This document shows positions 38,851 to 48,352 of a stretch of 64,000 nucleotides of DNA, piece by piece. The stretch covers positions 186,001-250,000 of the forward strand of contig NZ_JAQZBC010000002.1 in the NCBI RefSeq assembly GCF_029239295.1. Direction: 5' to 3'. Every line of letters starts with the position of its first letter. Within the stretch, counting starts at the first letter, position 1. This DNA is from Sphingomonas sp. GTDB taxonomy: Bacteria; Pseudomonadota; Alphaproteobacteria; Sphingomonadales; Sphingomonadaceae. Made by a program: the position numbers and the translations under genes. The notes beneath the pieces were generated by a model that worked only from the letters and a program-made list of their open reading frames with translations, ran no database searches and was not told where the DNA came from.

Positions 38851-39648
38851 TCAGGGAAGCAGGTACGTTCCCTCGATCACGGTAACGCACTCGCCGGTCA
38901 GCAGCACGCGGTCGACCGCCACCCGGCAGCCGAGCCGGCCGCCGCGCGCACTGGCCTGAAACGCCGTGAATGCATCGCGCCCCAGGACGTCGGCCCAATA
39001 GGGCGCCATCACGGCGTGCGCCGATCCGGTCACTGGATCCTCGGGAATGTCGTAGAAGTCGGTGAAAACGCGGCTGACGATATCCGTGCTGTCCCCACGC
39101 GCGGCAACGATGTGAACGATCGGCCCCAGTGCCTTGATCGCACGCCCGTCCGGCGCCGCGGCGCGCACCGCCGCCTCGTCCGCGACGACCACCAGTGCAT
39201 AGCCCATGTCATGCCACAGCGTTTCCACCGCCTCCACGCCGAGTGCCGCGACGATTGCGTCGAGCGGCTTGGGATGCGGCCGCCACGCCGGGAGCGCCAT
39301 CTCATAGCCGGTCTGACGCCGCGCGACTTCGAGCACCCCCGCCTGACGAGTAGCGAAGCGCACCCGATCAAGCGTTGTGTCGGATGACAGGACGAAATGC
39401 CCGCTGGCCAACGTCGCATGGCCGCACAGCGCGACTTCGGCGGCCGGCGTGAACCAGCGCAGTTCGTAATCGGCCGAATCGCTGCCGCGCATCGGCACGA
39501 TGAAGGCCGTTTCGGATAGATTGTTCTCCGACGCGATCGCTTGAAGCAGCGCATCCTCGGGCCACGTGGCCAGCGGCAGGACGGCGGCGGGATTGCCGAC
39601 GAACGGCGCGCCGGCGAAGGCGTCGATCTGCGCGAACGGGATCCTCAT
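38851..39648 (-). CDS. PhzF-family isomerase/epimerase
   Basis: A 265-residue protein of the PhzF family: MRIPFAQIDAFAGAPFVGNP, LPLATWPEDALLQAIASENNLSETAF (about residues 25-50), WFTPAAEVALCGHATLAS and DPVTGSAHAVMAPYW. The Glu in NNLSETAF is the position of the catalytic acid. PhzF members isomerise or epimerise diverse metabolites; phenazine synthesis itself is not implied. ATG 39648 chosen; the frame extends 28 unrelated codons upstream. Confidence 0.88.
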   Translation of the reverse strand: MRIPFAQIDAFAGAPFVGNPAAVLPLATWPEDALLQAIASENNLSETAFIVPMRGSDSADYELRWFTPAAEVALCGHATLASGHFVLSSDTTLDRVRFATRQAGVLEVARRQTGYEMALPAWRPHPKPLDAIVAALGVEAVETLWHDMGYALVVVADEAAVRAAAPDGRAIKALGPIVHIVAARGDSTDIVSRVFTDFYDIPEDPVTGSAHAVMAPYWADVLGRDAFTAFQASARGGRLGCRVAVDRVLLTGECVTVIEGTYLLP

Positions 39649-39710
39649 GATGTCCTTTCGTGAAATGGTCGCCTGGTGGCGGCGAGCCTGGATACGATGC
39701 TGCGCGGGGT

Positions 39711-40658
39711 TCAGACCCGCTTGCCGAACCAATGCGGAGTCACATCGGCCTCAACCAGCGGGTTGTCGGTATCGACATGCCCTTCGGGATCGAGGTGGAT
39801 CAGCACCTCAACCCGCGGGAACACATCGCGCAGCCGCCGCTCGACATTTTCCACAATATCGTGCGCGGCGGCGACGGTCAGCGATCGATCCACTTCCATG
39901 TGGAATTGCGCGAAATCGTGCGCGCCGGCGCGACGAGTCCGGAAATCATGGATGCCGCGAATGCCCGGCTGGCGTGCGGCGACCTCGATAAAGGCGGCGC
40001 GCTGATCCTCCGGCCATTCCTTGTCCATCAGCATGTCGATCGCCTGGCTCGACGCGCTGAACGCGCCCCACGCCAGCCAGACCGCGATGGCGATGCCGAA
40101 GATCGGATCGGCGCCGGGCACGCCGGCGAACTGATCGAGCACCAGCGCCGCAATGACCGCGACGTTGAGCAGGACGTCCGACTGATAGTGAACATTGTCC
40201 GCCAGGATCGCGACCGATCCGGTGCGGCGAATGACGCTGCGCTGATAGGCGAGCAGCGCAAAGGTCGCGATGATCGCGATGACCGACACACCGATGCCCA
40301 GCGAGGCATCCTGGTTCACCTGCGGGTTGGACAGCCGCTCGACTGCACGCCAGGCGATGCCGATCGCCGAGGCGGTGATCAGCACCACCTGGAACAAAGC
40401 GGCCAGCGCCTCCGCCTTGCCATGGCCGAAGCGGTGATCGTGATCGGCCGGCTCCGCCGCCACCTTTACCCCGTAGAGCGTCACAAGGCTGGCGAGCAGA
40501 TCAAGGCCCGTGTCGGCCACCGAGCCGAGCATCGCGACCGATCCCGTGTGCCACGCGGCAAACCCCTTCAGCGCCAGCAGGAACGCCGCCGTCGCGACGC
40601 TCGCCAGCGCGGCGCGCATCGCAAGGGGGATGATCCGGCGGCGCTCGTCGTGGGTCAT
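39711..40658 (-). CDS. Cation diffusion facilitator metal transporter
   Basis: A 315-residue CDF-family exporter with six membrane helices (about residues 12-200) and a cytoplasmic C-terminal domain from about 210. Metal-site motifs are SVADTGLDLLASL in helix 2 and ADNVHYQSDVLLN in helix 5 (H and D), with HDHRFGHGKAEAL between helices 2 and 3. This set resembles FieF/MamM-type Zn2+/Fe2+ exporters. Metal preference cannot be settled from sequence. Its start overlaps pdxH's stop by four bases. Confidence 0.9.
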   Translation of the reverse strand: MTHDERRRIIPLAMRAALASVATAAFLLALKGFAAWHTGSVAMLGSVADTGLDLLASLVTLYGVKVAAEPADHDHRFGHGKAEALAALFQVVLITASAIGIAWRAVERLSNPQVNQDASLGIGVSVIAIIATFALLAYQRSVIRRTGSVAILADNVHYQSDVLLNVAVIAALVLDQFAGVPGADPIFGIAIAVWLAWGAFSASSQAIDMLMDKEWPEDQRAAFIEVAARQPGIRGIHDFRTRRAGAHDFAQFHMEVDRSLTVAAAHDIVENVERRLRDVFPRVEVLIHLDPEGHVDTDNPLVEADVTPHWFGKRV

Positions 40659-41233
40659 GGGTACAGCAAGCCTTCCGTCCACCCCGCTTCTTCGCGCGTG
40701 AACAATCGACGCTCATGTAGGCGGTGCGCGCGATCCTGCCAGAATTCGATCCGATCAGGCACCACGCGATAGCCGCCCCAATGCGGCGGGCGCGGCACGT
40801 CGGTGCCCTCGAAGCGGAACTGCATCGCGTCGAACCGGCCCTCAAAGATCGAGCGGGCGGCAAGCGGGCGCGACTGTTCGGAGGCCCAGGCGCCCAATTG
40901 CGAGTCGCGGCCGCGCGACGCGAAATAGGCGTCGCTCTCGGCATCGCTCACCCGCTCCACCACGCCCTCGATCCGGATCTGACGGCGCAGGGACTTCCAG
41001 TGAAACAGCAACGCCGCCTGCATATTCTGCTTCAGGTCGTGCGCCTTGCGACTTTCGCGGTTGGTGTAGAAGACGAAACCGTCGGGTCCGTGGCCCTTCA
41101 GCAACACCATGCGCGCCGCCGGGCGGCCGCTCGCATCGGCGGTCGCCAACACCATCGCATTGGGGTCATTGGGTTCGCTTTCCTGCGCCTCGGCAAACCA
41201 GGCGTCGAACAGGCCGAAGGGATCGGTAGACAT
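40655..41233 (-). CDS. pdxH: Pyridoxamine 5'-phosphate oxidase
   Basis: PdxH oxidises pyridoxine or pyridoxamine phosphate to PLP with FMN. The 192-residue protein has AMVLATADASGRPAARMVLLKG, FVFYTNRESRKAHDLKQN, ALLFHWKSLRRQIRIEGVVER, SRGRDSQLGAWASEQS and the C-terminal DRAHRLHERRLFTREEAGWT and LYP ending, all diagnostic. The in-frame extension to 41335 is not family-like. First gene of a two-gene unit with the CDF exporter and divergent from ku by 86 bp. Confidence 0.95.
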   Translation of the reverse strand: MSTDPFGLFDAWFAEAQESEPNDPNAMVLATADASGRPAARMVLLKGHGPDGFVFYTNRESRKAHDLKQNMQAALLFHWKSLRRQIRIEGVVERVSDAESDAYFASRGRDSQLGAWASEQSRPLAARSIFEGRFDAMQFRFEGTDVPRPPHWGGYRVVPDRIEFWQDRAHRLHERRLFTREEAGWTEGLLYP

Positions 41234-41319
41234 CGCCGCCCCATAGCACCGGCGATCCGGCGGAACGACTCCCCGCGCCGGGAATTGAATCGGCCTCGCA
41301 ACGATGAAGGCGGACGAAC

Positions 41320-42243
41320 ATGGCGGCACGGGCATATTGGCAGGGGCAGATACGCCTCGCGCTCGTCTCCATCCCGGTGGAAATCTATTCGGCGGTGAAA
41401 TCGGGCGCCAGCGTCAGCTTTCGCCAGATCCACGAGCCAACCGGCAAGCCGATCAAATATGAAAAAGTCGCCGAGGGCGTCGGTCCGGTCGATCCCGACG
41501 ACATCATGAAAGGCTACCAGATCGAAAAGGGCGAATATGTCCTGCTCGATCAGGATGAGATCGATTCGGTGAAGCTCGAATCCAAAAAGACGCTGGAGCT
41601 GACCCAGTTCGTCGATGCGAGCGACATTGACGTGCTGTATTACGAAAAGCCCTATTTCGTCGTGCCCGCCGATGATCTGGCGGAGGAAGCGTTCATCGTG
41701 CTGCGCGAAGCGCTGCGGCGGACGAAGAAGGTCGGCCTTGGCCAATTGGCGATGCGCGGGCGCGAATATGTCGTCAGCCTGAAACCATGCGGGCGCGGCA
41801 TGGTGCTCGAGACGCTGCGTTACGCCGACGAGGTGAACCGCGCGCAAGGTTATTTCCGCGACATTCCTGACGAAAAGCCGGACGAGGAACTGCTCGAACT
41901 GGCCGAGGCGCTGATCGAGAAGAAGAGCGGCGCGTTCGACCCGCAGGAGTTCCATGACCGCTATGTCGATGCGCTGAAGGATCTGATCGAGCGCAAGCGC
42001 AAGCAGAAGGGCAATCGCAAGATCATCGAGGACAAGGACGAGGGCAGCGGCCGCTCCGCCTCCAACGTCGTCGACCTGATGGCAGCGCTGAAGAAATCGA
42101 TGGAGAAATCCGGTGGGGGCGCGGCCAGCACGGCGGCGGCCAAAAAGCCGGCTGCGAAAAAGGCGCCTGCCAAGAAGCCTGCCGCCCGGACGGCGGCAGC
42201 CAAGACAGCGGCAGCCAAGACGGCGGCGCGCAAACGTGCCTGA
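41320..42243 (+). CDS. ku: Non-homologous end-joining protein Ku
   Basis: Ku forms a ring that binds DNA ends and recruits LigD. The 307-residue protein starts YWQGQIRLALVSIPVEIYSA and shows FRQIHEPTGKPIKYEKV, KGYQIEKGEYVLLDQDEID, VDASDIDVLYYEKPYF and REALRRTKKVGLGQLAMRGREYVV, the bacterial Ku core. The C-terminal 45 residues form a low-complexity Lys/Ala tail (AAKKPAAKKAPAKKPAARTA), which in other Ku proteins contacts DNA and promotes inward threading. The ligD start is 66 bp downstream, supporting a dedicated end-joining operon. Confidence 0.95.
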   Translation: MAARAYWQGQIRLALVSIPVEIYSAVKSGASVSFRQIHEPTGKPIKYEKVAEGVGPVDPDDIMKGYQIEKGEYVLLDQDEIDSVKLESKKTLELTQFVDASDIDVLYYEKPYFVVPADDLAEEAFIVLREALRRTKKVGLGQLAMRGREYVVSLKPCGRGMVLETLRYADEVNRAQGYFRDIPDEKPDEELLELAEALIEKKSGAFDPQEFHDRYVDALKDLIERKRKQKGNRKIIEDKDEGSGRSASNVVDLMAALKKSMEKSGGGAASTAAAKKPAAKKAPAKKPAARTAAAKTAAAKTAARKRA

Positions 42244-42309
42244 CCCCGCCCGCCGCACCGTTGGGGCGTTCGCGCGCGGAACCCTCGCTGATCGGAAGGG
42301 CGCTAGCGC

Positions 42310-44817
42310 ATGAGCACCGACCCCCTCGCGCTCTACAATGCCAAGCGCGATTTCGCGAAGACGGCGGAGCCTGCGGGTACGCTGGCGCCGGGCAACGGCA
42401 ACAGCTTCATGGTGCAGAAGCATGATGCGACACGGCTACACTGGGACTTCCGCCTCGAACTGAACGGGGTGCTGAAGAGCTGGGCAGTGACTCGCGGCCC
42501 TAGCCTCGACCCCAACGAAAAAAGGCTGGCGGTGCGGACCGAGGATCACCCGCTCAGCTATGCGACGTTCGAAGGGACGATCCCGCAGGGCGAATATGGC
42601 GGCGGCACGGTGATGCTATGGGATCGCGGCACCTGGTCGGTGATCAAGGGCAAGTCGCCCAAGGATCTGGAGAAGGGCCACCTCCACTTCGTCCTGGATG
42701 GCGAGCGGATGAAGGGCGAGTGGCTGCTGATCCGGCTGAAACCCAGGGGCAAGGAGAAGCGCGAGAACTGGCTGCTGCGCAAGATCGACGACGGCTATGC
42801 CGGCGGCACCGACACGTTGGTCGAAACCGCACTGACGAGCATCGAAACCGGGCGGACGATGCAGGAGATCGCCGAAGGAAAGGCGCCCGCCAAGCGCCCT
42901 ACTGAATCAACTGCCAAGAAGAAGACTGCTGCCACCAGGAGCACCGCGGCCGCCAAGGCACCGGTGAGGCGCACGCGGGCCAAGGGCAAAGGTGCGCCGC
43001 CCGCATTTACCCCGCCGCAATTGTGCACGCTGGTGGACAGCGTCCCCCCCGGCACCGCGTGGATGCACGAGGTGAAATACGACGGCTATCGCGCGGTGAT
43101 CGCAATCGGTGGCGGTACGGCGAAGGTCTATACCCGCAACGGGCTGGACTGGACCGACAAGTTCCAGGCGATCGCTGATGCGGCGGCGGCGCTGCCGGTC
43201 GAGAGCGCGCTGCTCGACGGGGAGATCGTCGCCTTCAAGGACGGAAGGCCCGACTTCTCGACGCTGAAGAATGCCATTTCGGCGTCGGGCGACATGACGT
43301 TCTTCGCCTTCGACCTGCTGGAGCTGGACGGCGAGGATTTGCGCGATCTGCCCAATATCCAGCGTAAGGAGCGACTGCGTCCGCTGATCACCGGCAACGA
43401 CCGGCTGCAGTTCAGCGAACATGTGGTGGGTTCGGGCGAAAAGCTGTTCGAGACGATGTGCAGCGAGGGGCTGGAGGGGATCGTCTCCAAGCAGGCCAAT
43501 GCTCCGTATCGCGGTGCCCGCACCAAGACGTGGCTGAAGGTCAAATGCACCCGGCGACAGGAATTCGTCATCGTCGGCTGGACGACGTCGGACAAGTCGC
43601 GTGGCTTCCGGTCCTTGCTGCTGGGCGTGCATGAGGACGGGAAGCTGCGCTACGCCGGCAAGGTCGGCACCGGCTTTTCCAACGACCTGATGATCGAGCT
43701 GAGCGAGAAGCTTGCGAAGCTGGAGCGCAAGACGCCGACGGTGGAGGTGCCCAAGAATCTCGGCCGTGCCGCGGTGAAGGGCGCGCATTGGGTCACGCCC
43801 AAGCTGGTCGCCGAAATCGCGTTTACCGAAACCACGCCCGACAAGCTGCTGCGCCATCCCAGCTTCCTGGGCCTGCGCAGCGACAAGGCGGCCAAGGATG
43901 TGGTGATCGAACAGCCGGAGGCCGCACCATCGGTGTCGCCACCTGCCATCCCCGCCACCAGCATCAAGGTCAGCAGCCGCGACCGGCTGATCTTCCCCGA
44001 GTCGAGCGTCACCAAGGGTGATCTGGCCGATTATTACGCCCAGGCGGCCACGATCATGCTGCCCTGGGCCGGCCGCCGCCCGATCAGCCTCGTCCGCTGC
44101 CCACAGGGCCGTGCGCGCAAATGCTTCTTTCAGAAACATGACGCCGGATCGTTCGGCGATCACGTCCATCAGGTGCCGATCACCGAAAAGGACGGATCGA
44201 GCGAAAATTATCTGTGGGTCGACGATGCGGACGGGCTGGTCGCCTGCGTGCAGATGGGGACGATCGAATTCCACGGTTGGGGATCGACCATCGACCATCT
44301 CGAACAACCCGACCGGCTGGTGTTCGATCTCGACCCTGACGAAGGGTTGGACTTCGCCGATACCAAGAAGGCGGCCGAGCATCTGAAGAACCAGCTCGCC
44401 GAACTTGGCCTCACCAGTTTCCCGATGCTGTCGGGCGGCAAGGGGGTGCACGTGATCGTGCCACTGACCCCGGGCGCCAAGTGGCCGGCGGTGAAAAGCT
44501 TCGCTGATCGCTTTGCCCGCGCGCTGGCGCAGGCCGAGCCCGACCGCTTCGTCGCCACCATGTCGAAGGCGCAGCGCAAGGGCCGGATCTTCATCGACTG
44601 GCTGCGCAACCAGCGCGGCGCGACGGCCATCATGCCCTATGCCGCGCGTGCCCGGGAAGGCGCTCCTGTCGCAGCGCCCGTATCCTGGACGGAGTTGCGC
44701 GATATCGACAGCGCCGCGCGGTGGCATGTCACCGACGCCGCGGAACTGATCGAACGGGCGGGCAGCCGCGCGCTCGCCGGATGGGGGGTGGCGGCGCAGA
44801 GCTTGCCCGACCTGTAG
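42310..44817 (+). CDS. ligD: Multidomain ATP-dependent DNA ligase LigD
   Basis: An 835-residue three-part enzyme in the order phosphoesterase, ligase, polymerase. The N-terminal 3'-phosphoesterase has VQKHDATRLHWDFRLELNG, TRGPSLDP and GTIPQGEYGGG. The ligase has HEVKYDGYRAVIAI with the adenylated Lys, LLDGEIVAF, EGIVSKQ and TWLKVKC. The polymerase domain has YYAQAATIMLPW, GGKGVHVIVPL and the metal-binding FDLDPDEG. A Lys/Ala/Thr-rich linker (about 198-225) separates the first two domains. It acts with Ku to process and seal double-strand breaks. A short hairpin follows the stop. Confidence 0.95.
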   Translation: MSTDPLALYNAKRDFAKTAEPAGTLAPGNGNSFMVQKHDATRLHWDFRLELNGVLKSWAVTRGPSLDPNEKRLAVRTEDHPLSYATFEGTIPQGEYGGGTVMLWDRGTWSVIKGKSPKDLEKGHLHFVLDGERMKGEWLLIRLKPRGKEKRENWLLRKIDDGYAGGTDTLVETALTSIETGRTMQEIAEGKAPAKRPTESTAKKKTAATRSTAAAKAPVRRTRAKGKGAPPAFTPPQLCTLVDSVPPGTAWMHEVKYDGYRAVIAIGGGTAKVYTRNGLDWTDKFQAIADAAAALPVESALLDGEIVAFKDGRPDFSTLKNAISASGDMTFFAFDLLELDGEDLRDLPNIQRKERLRPLITGNDRLQFSEHVVGSGEKLFETMCSEGLEGIVSKQANAPYRGARTKTWLKVKCTRRQEFVIVGWTTSDKSRGFRSLLLGVHEDGKLRYAGKVGTGFSNDLMIELSEKLAKLERKTPTVEVPKNLGRAAVKGAHWVTPKLVAEIAFTETTPDKLLRHPSFLGLRSDKAAKDVVIEQPEAAPSVSPPAIPATSIKVSSRDRLIFPESSVTKGDLADYYAQAATIMLPWAGRRPISLVRCPQGRARKCFFQKHDAGSFGDHVHQVPITEKDGSSENYLWVDDADGLVACVQMGTIEFHGWGSTIDHLEQPDRLVFDLDPDEGLDFADTKKAAEHLKNQLAELGLTSFPMLSGGKGVHVIVPLTPGAKWPAVKSFADRFARALAQAEPDRFVATMSKAQRKGRIFIDWLRNQRGATAIMPYAARAREGAPVAAPVSWTELRDIDSAARWHVTDAAELIERAGSRALAGWGVAAQSLPDL

Positions 44818-44823
44818 CGCCCA

Positions 44824-44841
44824 GGGCGCCGAGTGGCGCCC
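44824..44841. other. Hairpin just after ligD
   Basis: GGGCGCC (44824-44830) pairs perfectly with GGCGCCC (44835-44841) around GAGT, six bases past the ligD stop. No T-run follows. It may mark the end of the ku-ligD transcript, leaving the next genes on another promoter. Confidence 0.4.
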
Positions 44842-44925
44842 GGCCGATGCATCGCCATTCTCACTTTCATATTGCGCCGCGACAATGCCCCGCTAGGGTC
44901 CGCGGCGCGCAGGAGCCCCATCGTC

Positions 44926-47406
44926 TTGGCGACACAGCCCGCCCTTTTCGATCCGATCACGAACGCCCGTCGCTGGATCGACGACTATCGCGCGCATGCC
45001 GCCAGCGGTGGCGACGTGTTGTGCGGCGGCGACGAAGCTCCTTGGGCTGCGATGTTCGAGGAACTCGCGTCGCTGGTGGATCACGACTTGGGACATGCGC
45101 GCGAACGCGTGCAGCGCCACGCCGCTGACATCGGCACCGGCTTCCGAATCATGGGCGACAGCGAGGAGCGCCCCTGGCCGTTGTCACCGGTACCGCTACT
45201 GATCGACGGCGACGAATGGTCGGCGATCGAACGCGGGGTGATCCAGCGGGCCGACCTGTTCGAGACGATCCTTGCCGACCTGTACGGGGAAGCGAAACTG
45301 GTCAGCCGCGGGCTGGTCCCGGCCGCGCTGGTTGCGGGCAGCCCGTTCTTCCTGCGCCAGCTTGTCGGGCTGCCGCCGCCCGGAGGCCACCACGTCCACT
45401 TCGTCGCGGTCGACCTTGGGCGCGGCCCGACCGGCGAATGGCGTGTGCTGGCCGATCATCTGCGGGCGCCGACGGGTGCGGGCTATGCACTGGAAAACCG
45501 GCTGGCGGTCAGCCGAACGCTGGGGGGCCTGCAGGCGCGGCTGAATGTGGCGCGGCACGCCCCTTTCTTCGCCGCGTTCCGCGATGGCCTGGCCGCCTCC
45601 TGCCGCCGATCCGATCCACGCATCGGGTTGCTGACCCCCGGCCATTACAATCCCAGCTATCCCGAACAGGCGCATCTCGCCCGTTACCTTGGCCTGTTGC
45701 TGGTGGAGGGCGCCGACCTCGCGGCGCTGGAGGACAAGGTCTATGTCCGCACGATCGGCGGGTTGAAGCGGATCGACGCGCTGTGGCGCCGGCTAGACGC
45801 GCGCTACCTCGACCCGCTCGCCTTCGACACGCACTCCCAGATCGGCGTGCCTGGCCTGATCGACGCCTATGCGGCGGGCAATGTCGTGCTGTCGAACGCG
45901 CCCGGCGTCGGTGTGCTGGAGGCGCCGGCCTGGCATGCCTTCCTGCCGCAGCTGTGCATCCGGCTGACCGGCGCCAGCCTCAGCCTGCCCAACATTGCAA
46001 CCTGGTGGTGTGGCCAGCCTTCGGAGCGCGCGCGCGTCGAGGAGGATCTGGATAATCTGCTGATCGGTCCGGCATTCGGCGGCGGCACGCTGGGGCTGCC
46101 GGCCGATGTCCCGATCGCCGGCGACGACCTGAGCGATGCGCAACGGTCGGCGCTGCGCGCAGACCTTCTGCGCCGCCCGCAGGATTATGTCGGGCAGGAA
46201 ATCGTCAGGTTGTCGACCATGCCCGTGGTGGCGGGCGACACGCTGGTGTCGCGCCCGTTCACCCTGAGGGTATTTGCCGCGCGTGGCGCCGATGGGCGCT
46301 GGGTCGTGCTGCCGGGTGGCTTTGCGCGCATCGGTGAGCATCCCGATCCGCGCGCGGCGGTGATGGGCGAGGGCAATTGGTCGGCCGACGTGGTGGTGCA
46401 TGGCACCAGCCCGGTTGATCCGGTGTCGCTGCTGCCACCGACCGATTCGCAGCATATCCGCCGCAATCCGGGCACGCTGCCCAGCCGCGTCGCCGACAAT
46501 TTCTTCTGGCTCGGCCGCTATCTCGAGCGGGGTGAGGCGTTGCTGGCGGTCATCCGCGTCATGCTGGGCAATTCGATCGATGCCGATGGGGGGGCGGCGC
46601 TCAACACTGCGACGCTGGGCCGGCTTGCCGGTTTGATCGTAGCGACCGGTGCCGCCGCACCGCCCGCGTCTCACAAGCGCGCCGACCTGACGCAAATGGC
46701 GCGGCATGCGATGGAATCGACCGGCCAAGGCTGGCAATCGGTCGCCGAGATCAACCTACTCGCGCGGCGGATCGGCAACAATTCGCGTGACCGTCTGTCG
46801 GCGGACATGGTGCGGTTGCTCGATGCGCCCTTCCCCACCCATCGCGGAACGCTGGACCGCGCAGGGTCCCTCCAGCGGCGCTATGCGGCGATTGCCGGCC
46901 TGTCTGCGGAGCATATGAGCCGCACTGCGGCCTGGCGCTTCCACGACCTCGGCCGCCGGATCGAGCGCGCGCTGGCGATCGTCCGCGCCGTGCTGACCTT
47001 CGGTCTGGCGGGCGCCTCGCTCGATGATTTGTCGACGTTGCTGGATCTTGCGGACAGCCAGATCAGCTATCGCCAGCGGTACCTGACGGGGCTCGCGCGC
47101 GTGCCGGTGGTCGATCTGGTGGCGCTCGATTCGGGCAATCCGCGCGCGCTCGCCTTTCAGGTGGAGCGGATCTGGGAACATCTGTGTGCGCTGCCGGTAT
47201 TGAACGACGACGGCATGGCAGAGGAACAACAGGCACAGGCGACCGAGCTGAAAGCGATGGTATCGATCGCCCGCGCCGGCACGCTCGACGGAAAGACGCT
47301 GAGCGAGATCGAACGGCGGCTGGGCATCCTCTCCGCTGAAGTCGCGCGGCGCTATTTCCTGCAGGGGGCCGAGCCGCTTCGTGCCAGCGGCCTGACGCTC
47401 GCATGA
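44926..47406 (+). CDS. Circularly permuted ATP-grasp and alpha-E domain fusion protein
   Basis: An 826-residue two-domain protein. The N-terminal ~480 residues are a circularly permuted type 2 ATP-grasp region (GHYNPSYPEQAHLARYLGLL, LVEGADLAALEDKVYVRTIG, YAAGNVVLSNAPGVGVLE); the C-terminal ~310 residues form an alpha-E helical domain beginning SRVADNFFWLGRYLERGEAL. Comparative genomics predicts that ATP-grasp, alpha-E and transglutaminase-like proteins form a peptide-synthesis or tagging system, but the product is unknown. The two are commonly separate genes; here they are fused. TTG 44926 is chosen because AGGAG is at 44911-44915; the frame also runs from 44833. Its stop overlaps the transglutaminase start by four bases. 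Confidence 0.85.
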   Translation: MATQPALFDPITNARRWIDDYRAHAASGGDVLCGGDEAPWAAMFEELASLVDHDLGHARERVQRHAADIGTGFRIMGDSEERPWPLSPVPLLIDGDEWSAIERGVIQRADLFETILADLYGEAKLVSRGLVPAALVAGSPFFLRQLVGLPPPGGHHVHFVAVDLGRGPTGEWRVLADHLRAPTGAGYALENRLAVSRTLGGLQARLNVARHAPFFAAFRDGLAASCRRSDPRIGLLTPGHYNPSYPEQAHLARYLGLLLVEGADLAALEDKVYVRTIGGLKRIDALWRRLDARYLDPLAFDTHSQIGVPGLIDAYAAGNVVLSNAPGVGVLEAPAWHAFLPQLCIRLTGASLSLPNIATWWCGQPSERARVEEDLDNLLIGPAFGGGTLGLPADVPIAGDDLSDAQRSALRADLLRRPQDYVGQEIVRLSTMPVVAGDTLVSRPFTLRVFAARGADGRWVVLPGGFARIGEHPDPRAAVMGEGNWSADVVVHGTSPVDPVSLLPPTDSQHIRRNPGTLPSRVADNFFWLGRYLERGEALLAVIRVMLGNSIDADGGAALNTATLGRLAGLIVATGAAAPPASHKRADLTQMARHAMESTGQGWQSVAEINLLARRIGNNSRDRLSADMVRLLDAPFPTHRGTLDRAGSLQRRYAAIAGLSAEHMSRTAAWRFHDLGRRIERALAIVRAVLTFGLAGASLDDLSTLLDLADSQISYRQRYLTGLARVPVVDLVALDSGNPRALAFQVERIWEHLCALPVLNDDGMAEEQQAQATELKAMVSIARAGTLDGKTLSEIERRLGILSAEVARRYFLQGAEPLRASGLTLA

Positions 47407-48287
47407 TCTACGACATCACCCATGTCACGCGCTTCGACTATGGCGCGCCGGTCCGTTTCGCGCGCTGCAACCTGCGCCTGGAGCCGATCGACTGGCCGGG
47501 GCAGCGGCTGGAATCGTACATGCTGCGCGTGACCCCTTCGGGGCGCACCACGCCGACGCGGGCAGAGGCTGGGCTGGCCAATGTAACTCGCCTGACGGTC
47601 GATGCGCCCGTGCGCCGGCTGACGATCGAAAGCTGTGCGCGCATGACGGTCGACCGGCTGGTGCCGATGCCCGAGGCTGGCGACCCGACGCTGGCCGAGG
47701 TGGCCGCCATGGCGCGCGACAGCCGCGATCTGTCGCCGGTTGGCGCGCCGAGCTATCTCTTCCCCTCGCCGCTGATCCCGCTGGACCGCCAAATCGCGGA
47801 TTATTGCGCGCCCGACCTCGATCCCGGGCGAAATGCGCTGGAGGCGGGGATTGCGCTGGCGCAGCGGATCCAGCGCGATTTTGAATTCGATCCCGCCGCG
47901 ACGCTGGTCGACACGCCGCCGCACGAGGCCTTTCTGAAGCGGCGCGGCGTGTGCCAGGATTTCGCGCAGATCATGATCACCGGGCTGCGCGCCGCGGGGC
48001 TGCCGGCAGCCTATGCCTCCGGTTATATCCGCACGCTGCCGCCGCCGGGACAGGAACGGCTGGTCGGTGCCGACGCGACACACGCCTGGGTGCTGCTGTG
48101 GTGCGGGCCCGCGCGTGGCTGGATCGGGGTCGATCCGACCAACGGCATCTGGATGGCCAGCGACCATATCATCACCGCCGTTGGCCGCGACTATGCCGAG
48201 ATCGCGCCCGTCGATGGCGTGGTCCTGGGATCGGGCGCGCAGGAGATGGACGTTTCCGTCGATGTCGCCCCGGTCGACGAGGGGTAG
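47403..48287 (+). CDS. Transglutaminase-like cysteine peptidase
   Basis: A 294-residue cytoplasmic protein with an N-terminal bacterial transglutaminase-like region (MIYDITHVTRFDYGAPVRFA) and a papain-like core. The catalytic triad is visible as Cys in RRGVCQDFAQIMITGLRAAG, His in GADATHAWVLLWC and Asp in WIGVDPTNGI. No signal peptide is present. It is translationally coupled to the ATP-grasp/alpha-E gene, and the two probably work on the same amide bond, one making and one cleaving or transferring it. Substrate unknown. Confidence 0.88.
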   Translation: MIYDITHVTRFDYGAPVRFARCNLRLEPIDWPGQRLESYMLRVTPSGRTTPTRAEAGLANVTRLTVDAPVRRLTIESCARMTVDRLVPMPEAGDPTLAEVAAMARDSRDLSPVGAPSYLFPSPLIPLDRQIADYCAPDLDPGRNALEAGIALAQRIQRDFEFDPAATLVDTPPHEAFLKRRGVCQDFAQIMITGLRAAGLPAAYASGYIRTLPPPGQERLVGADATHAWVLLWCGPARGWIGVDPTNGIWMASDHIITAVGRDYAEIAPVDGVVLGSGAQEMDVSVDVAPVDEG

Positions 48288-48352
48288 CACAGCCCCTCCT
48301 CTCCGCTCCATGCGCCGCTTCTTCTCTGCCGCACCTTTCCGATAGGCCTTCC

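Noticed and set aside
42120..42240. Low-complexity repeat in ku as a DNA repeat element
   Set aside because: It is the coding sequence of the Lys/Ala tail, common in bacterial Ku proteins.
42907..44727. 606-codon minus-strand frame opposite ligD
   Set aside because: Antisense to a complete LigD; no recognisable domain.
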